Shown: one piece after another, positions 63,234-64,000 of the stretch
How the letters are laid out: the number at the start of each line of letters is the position of its first letter
Numbering within the stretch: the stretch's first letter is position 1
Assembly (NCBI RefSeq): GCF_016584105.1
Contig: NZ_NRSM01000001.1
Coordinates: 186,001 to 250,000 of the forward strand
Direction: 5' to 3'
From: Ectothiorhodospira shaposhnikovii
GTDB lineage: Bacteria; Pseudomonadota; Gammaproteobacteria; Ectothiorhodospirales; Ectothiorhodospiraceae
DNA length: 64,000 nucleotides
The notes under the pieces: model-generated
What the model was told of the DNA's origin: nothing
What the model saw: the letters and a program-made list of their open reading frames with translations, nothing else
Databases searched by the model: none
Made by a program: the position numbers and the translations under genes

Positions 63234-63986
63234 TCAGAAAAAGTGAAGCAAGGGGCGTTGTAATTCTGTGTCGTGGATCATCTTGGTTTTGACGCCAAAT
63301 ACCTGCCAAATGATATCGGGGGTCAGGACTTCATCCGGCTTACCTATGGCAATCAAATGGCTGGATTTCATGATGGCTAGTCGATCACAACGAGCGGCCT
63401 GATTCAGGTCATGAAGTGCAACCACAATTGTGGTGTTCAGCGCTTCCACCAACTGCAAAATAGCCAACTGATTTTGAATGTCGAGGTGATTGGTCGGCTC
63501 ATCAAGCAGCAGGATTTCAGGTTGCTGCGCCAACGCACGAGCTAGATGTACGCGTTGTTGCTCTCCCCCTGAAAGGGTCTGCCAGATACGATCACCCAGA
63601 TGCTGAATACTGAGCTGATGCATGACCAGATCAACAACGTGCTGATCCTGATCCGACCAGGGATTAAGCAGCGAAAGCCAGGGGGTGCGACCCAGTTCAA
63701 CGGCATCCCTTACCCTAATGCGCTCGTGAGTTTCTGCTTGCTGAGTGACAAATGCTAATTGGCGAGCAATACTTTCGCGGGGCAGGTCAGTCATCGCCTG
63801 TCCTTTCAGCAATACCTGCCCGGTGCTTGGCCGGGTAATGCCTGCCAGCAATCGCAGCAGTGATGATTTGCCGGAACCATTGGGGCCAATCAACCCCAGC
63901 ATTTCTCCTTTCTTCACCTCAAAAGACAGAGGGTTGACCAGAGTCTTGCCACGTAGCCGATAACTGACATTTTGTACAGAAATCAT
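63234..63986 (-). CDS. ABC transporter ATP-binding protein, FecE/BtuD/HmuV type
   Basis: 250 residues. Walker A GPNGSGKS (34-41), signature LSGGEQQRVHLARAL, Walker B ILLLDEPTNHLD and the H-loop in VVALHDLNQAARCDRLAI. The combination (TRPWLS region, DLNQAARCD) is that of siderophore, haem or cobalamin importers. Permease and binding-protein genes would be expected just beyond the right edge. Ends 17 bp before the pseudoazurin start, so the two may be co-transcribed. Confidence 0.92.
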   Translation of the reverse strand: MISVQNVSYRLRGKTLVNPLSFEVKKGEMLGLIGPNGSGKSSLLRLLAGITRPSTGQVLLKGQAMTDLPRESIARQLAFVTQQAETHERIRVRDAVELGRTPWLSLLNPWSDQDQHVVDLVMHQLSIQHLGDRIWQTLSGGEQQRVHLARALAQQPEILLLDEPTNHLDIQNQLAILQLVEALNTTIVVALHDLNQAARCDRLAIMKSSHLIAIGKPDEVLTPDIIWQVFGVKTKMIHDTELQRPLLHFF

Positions 63987-64000
63987 CTGTTTCTGGCTCC

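Overview
The window looks like a chromosomal segment of a GC-rich gammaproteobacterium, most likely a halophilic or haloalkaliphilic member of the Ectothiorhodospiraceae. This is inferred from gene content rather than from a marker gene: polA/engB synteny with regulatory RNAs between them, a di-haem cytochrome c4, ResB/CcsA (system II) cytochrome c assembly, an ETHE1-type persulfide dioxygenase, a bacterial sucrose synthase, and a gene set that could make an N-carbamoyl amino-acid amide solute of the kind known from Ectothiorhodospira. Layout: 1-5464 is a 2-oxoglutarate dehydrogenase operon on the minus strand (sucA, sucB, lpd; sucB is split by a one-base frameshift). 5602-8901 holds uvrD and a TRAP-type solute-binding lipoprotein. 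About 9021-19690 is a genomic island rich in probable defence genes: a RecQ helicase with a phosphoribosyltransferase-like tail plus a DprA-like partner, two unrecognised genes, a small Cys-rich protein, and a PHP/SMC-like ATPase (TrlF type) plus an AlbA_2/Schlafen-like ATP-binding protein. The island truncates an HNH gene on its left and ends at the 3' end of a DUF2782 gene on its right; an imperfect 48-bp copy of that 3' end lies at 15.2 kb. || 19687-31153 is core genome: DUF2782, a LOG-family protein, polA, a pair of tandem candidate small RNAs with C-rich loops and sigma-E/AlgU-like promoters (the Spot 42/ErsA position), engB, cytochrome c4, resB, ccsA, an EEP-family phosphatase and a PfkB sugar kinase. 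31148-36543 is a transport block: a TonB receptor, a tetrapyrrole-methylase-fold protein with a signal peptide, an APC permease and a divergent LysR regulator. || 36813-45065 is the most interesting metabolic region. A five-gene minus-strand set (MarR regulator, M20 N-carbamoyl amidohydrolase, isochorismatase-fold amidase, PyrB-like carbamoyltransferase without the usual aspartate-binding residues, and an asparagine-synthetase-type amidotransferase) is divergent from sucrose synthase. I propose that it makes and recycles an N-carbamoyl amino-acid amide osmolyte such as N-alpha-carbamoylglutamine amide. || 45075-49007 carries a barnase-like lipoprotein with barstar, a tRNA-Glu-like remnant, an AAA-ATPase/PD-(D/E)XK protein, a DUF2845 protein and ETHE1. 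49213-56755 is an unrecognised three-gene exported/membrane module ending in a 1466-residue protein. 56876-60022 has an OmpA-type lipoprotein, an acidic exported protein and an MFS transporter. A decayed DUF938 methyltransferase (about 60050-60449) borders a clearly AT-richer, probably acquired block up to the window end (porin, EamA transporter, pseudoazurin, FecE-like ABC ATPase). REP-like palindromes occur in several intergenic gaps. No CRISPR array, rRNA operon, intact tRNA, IS element or integrase gene was seen.
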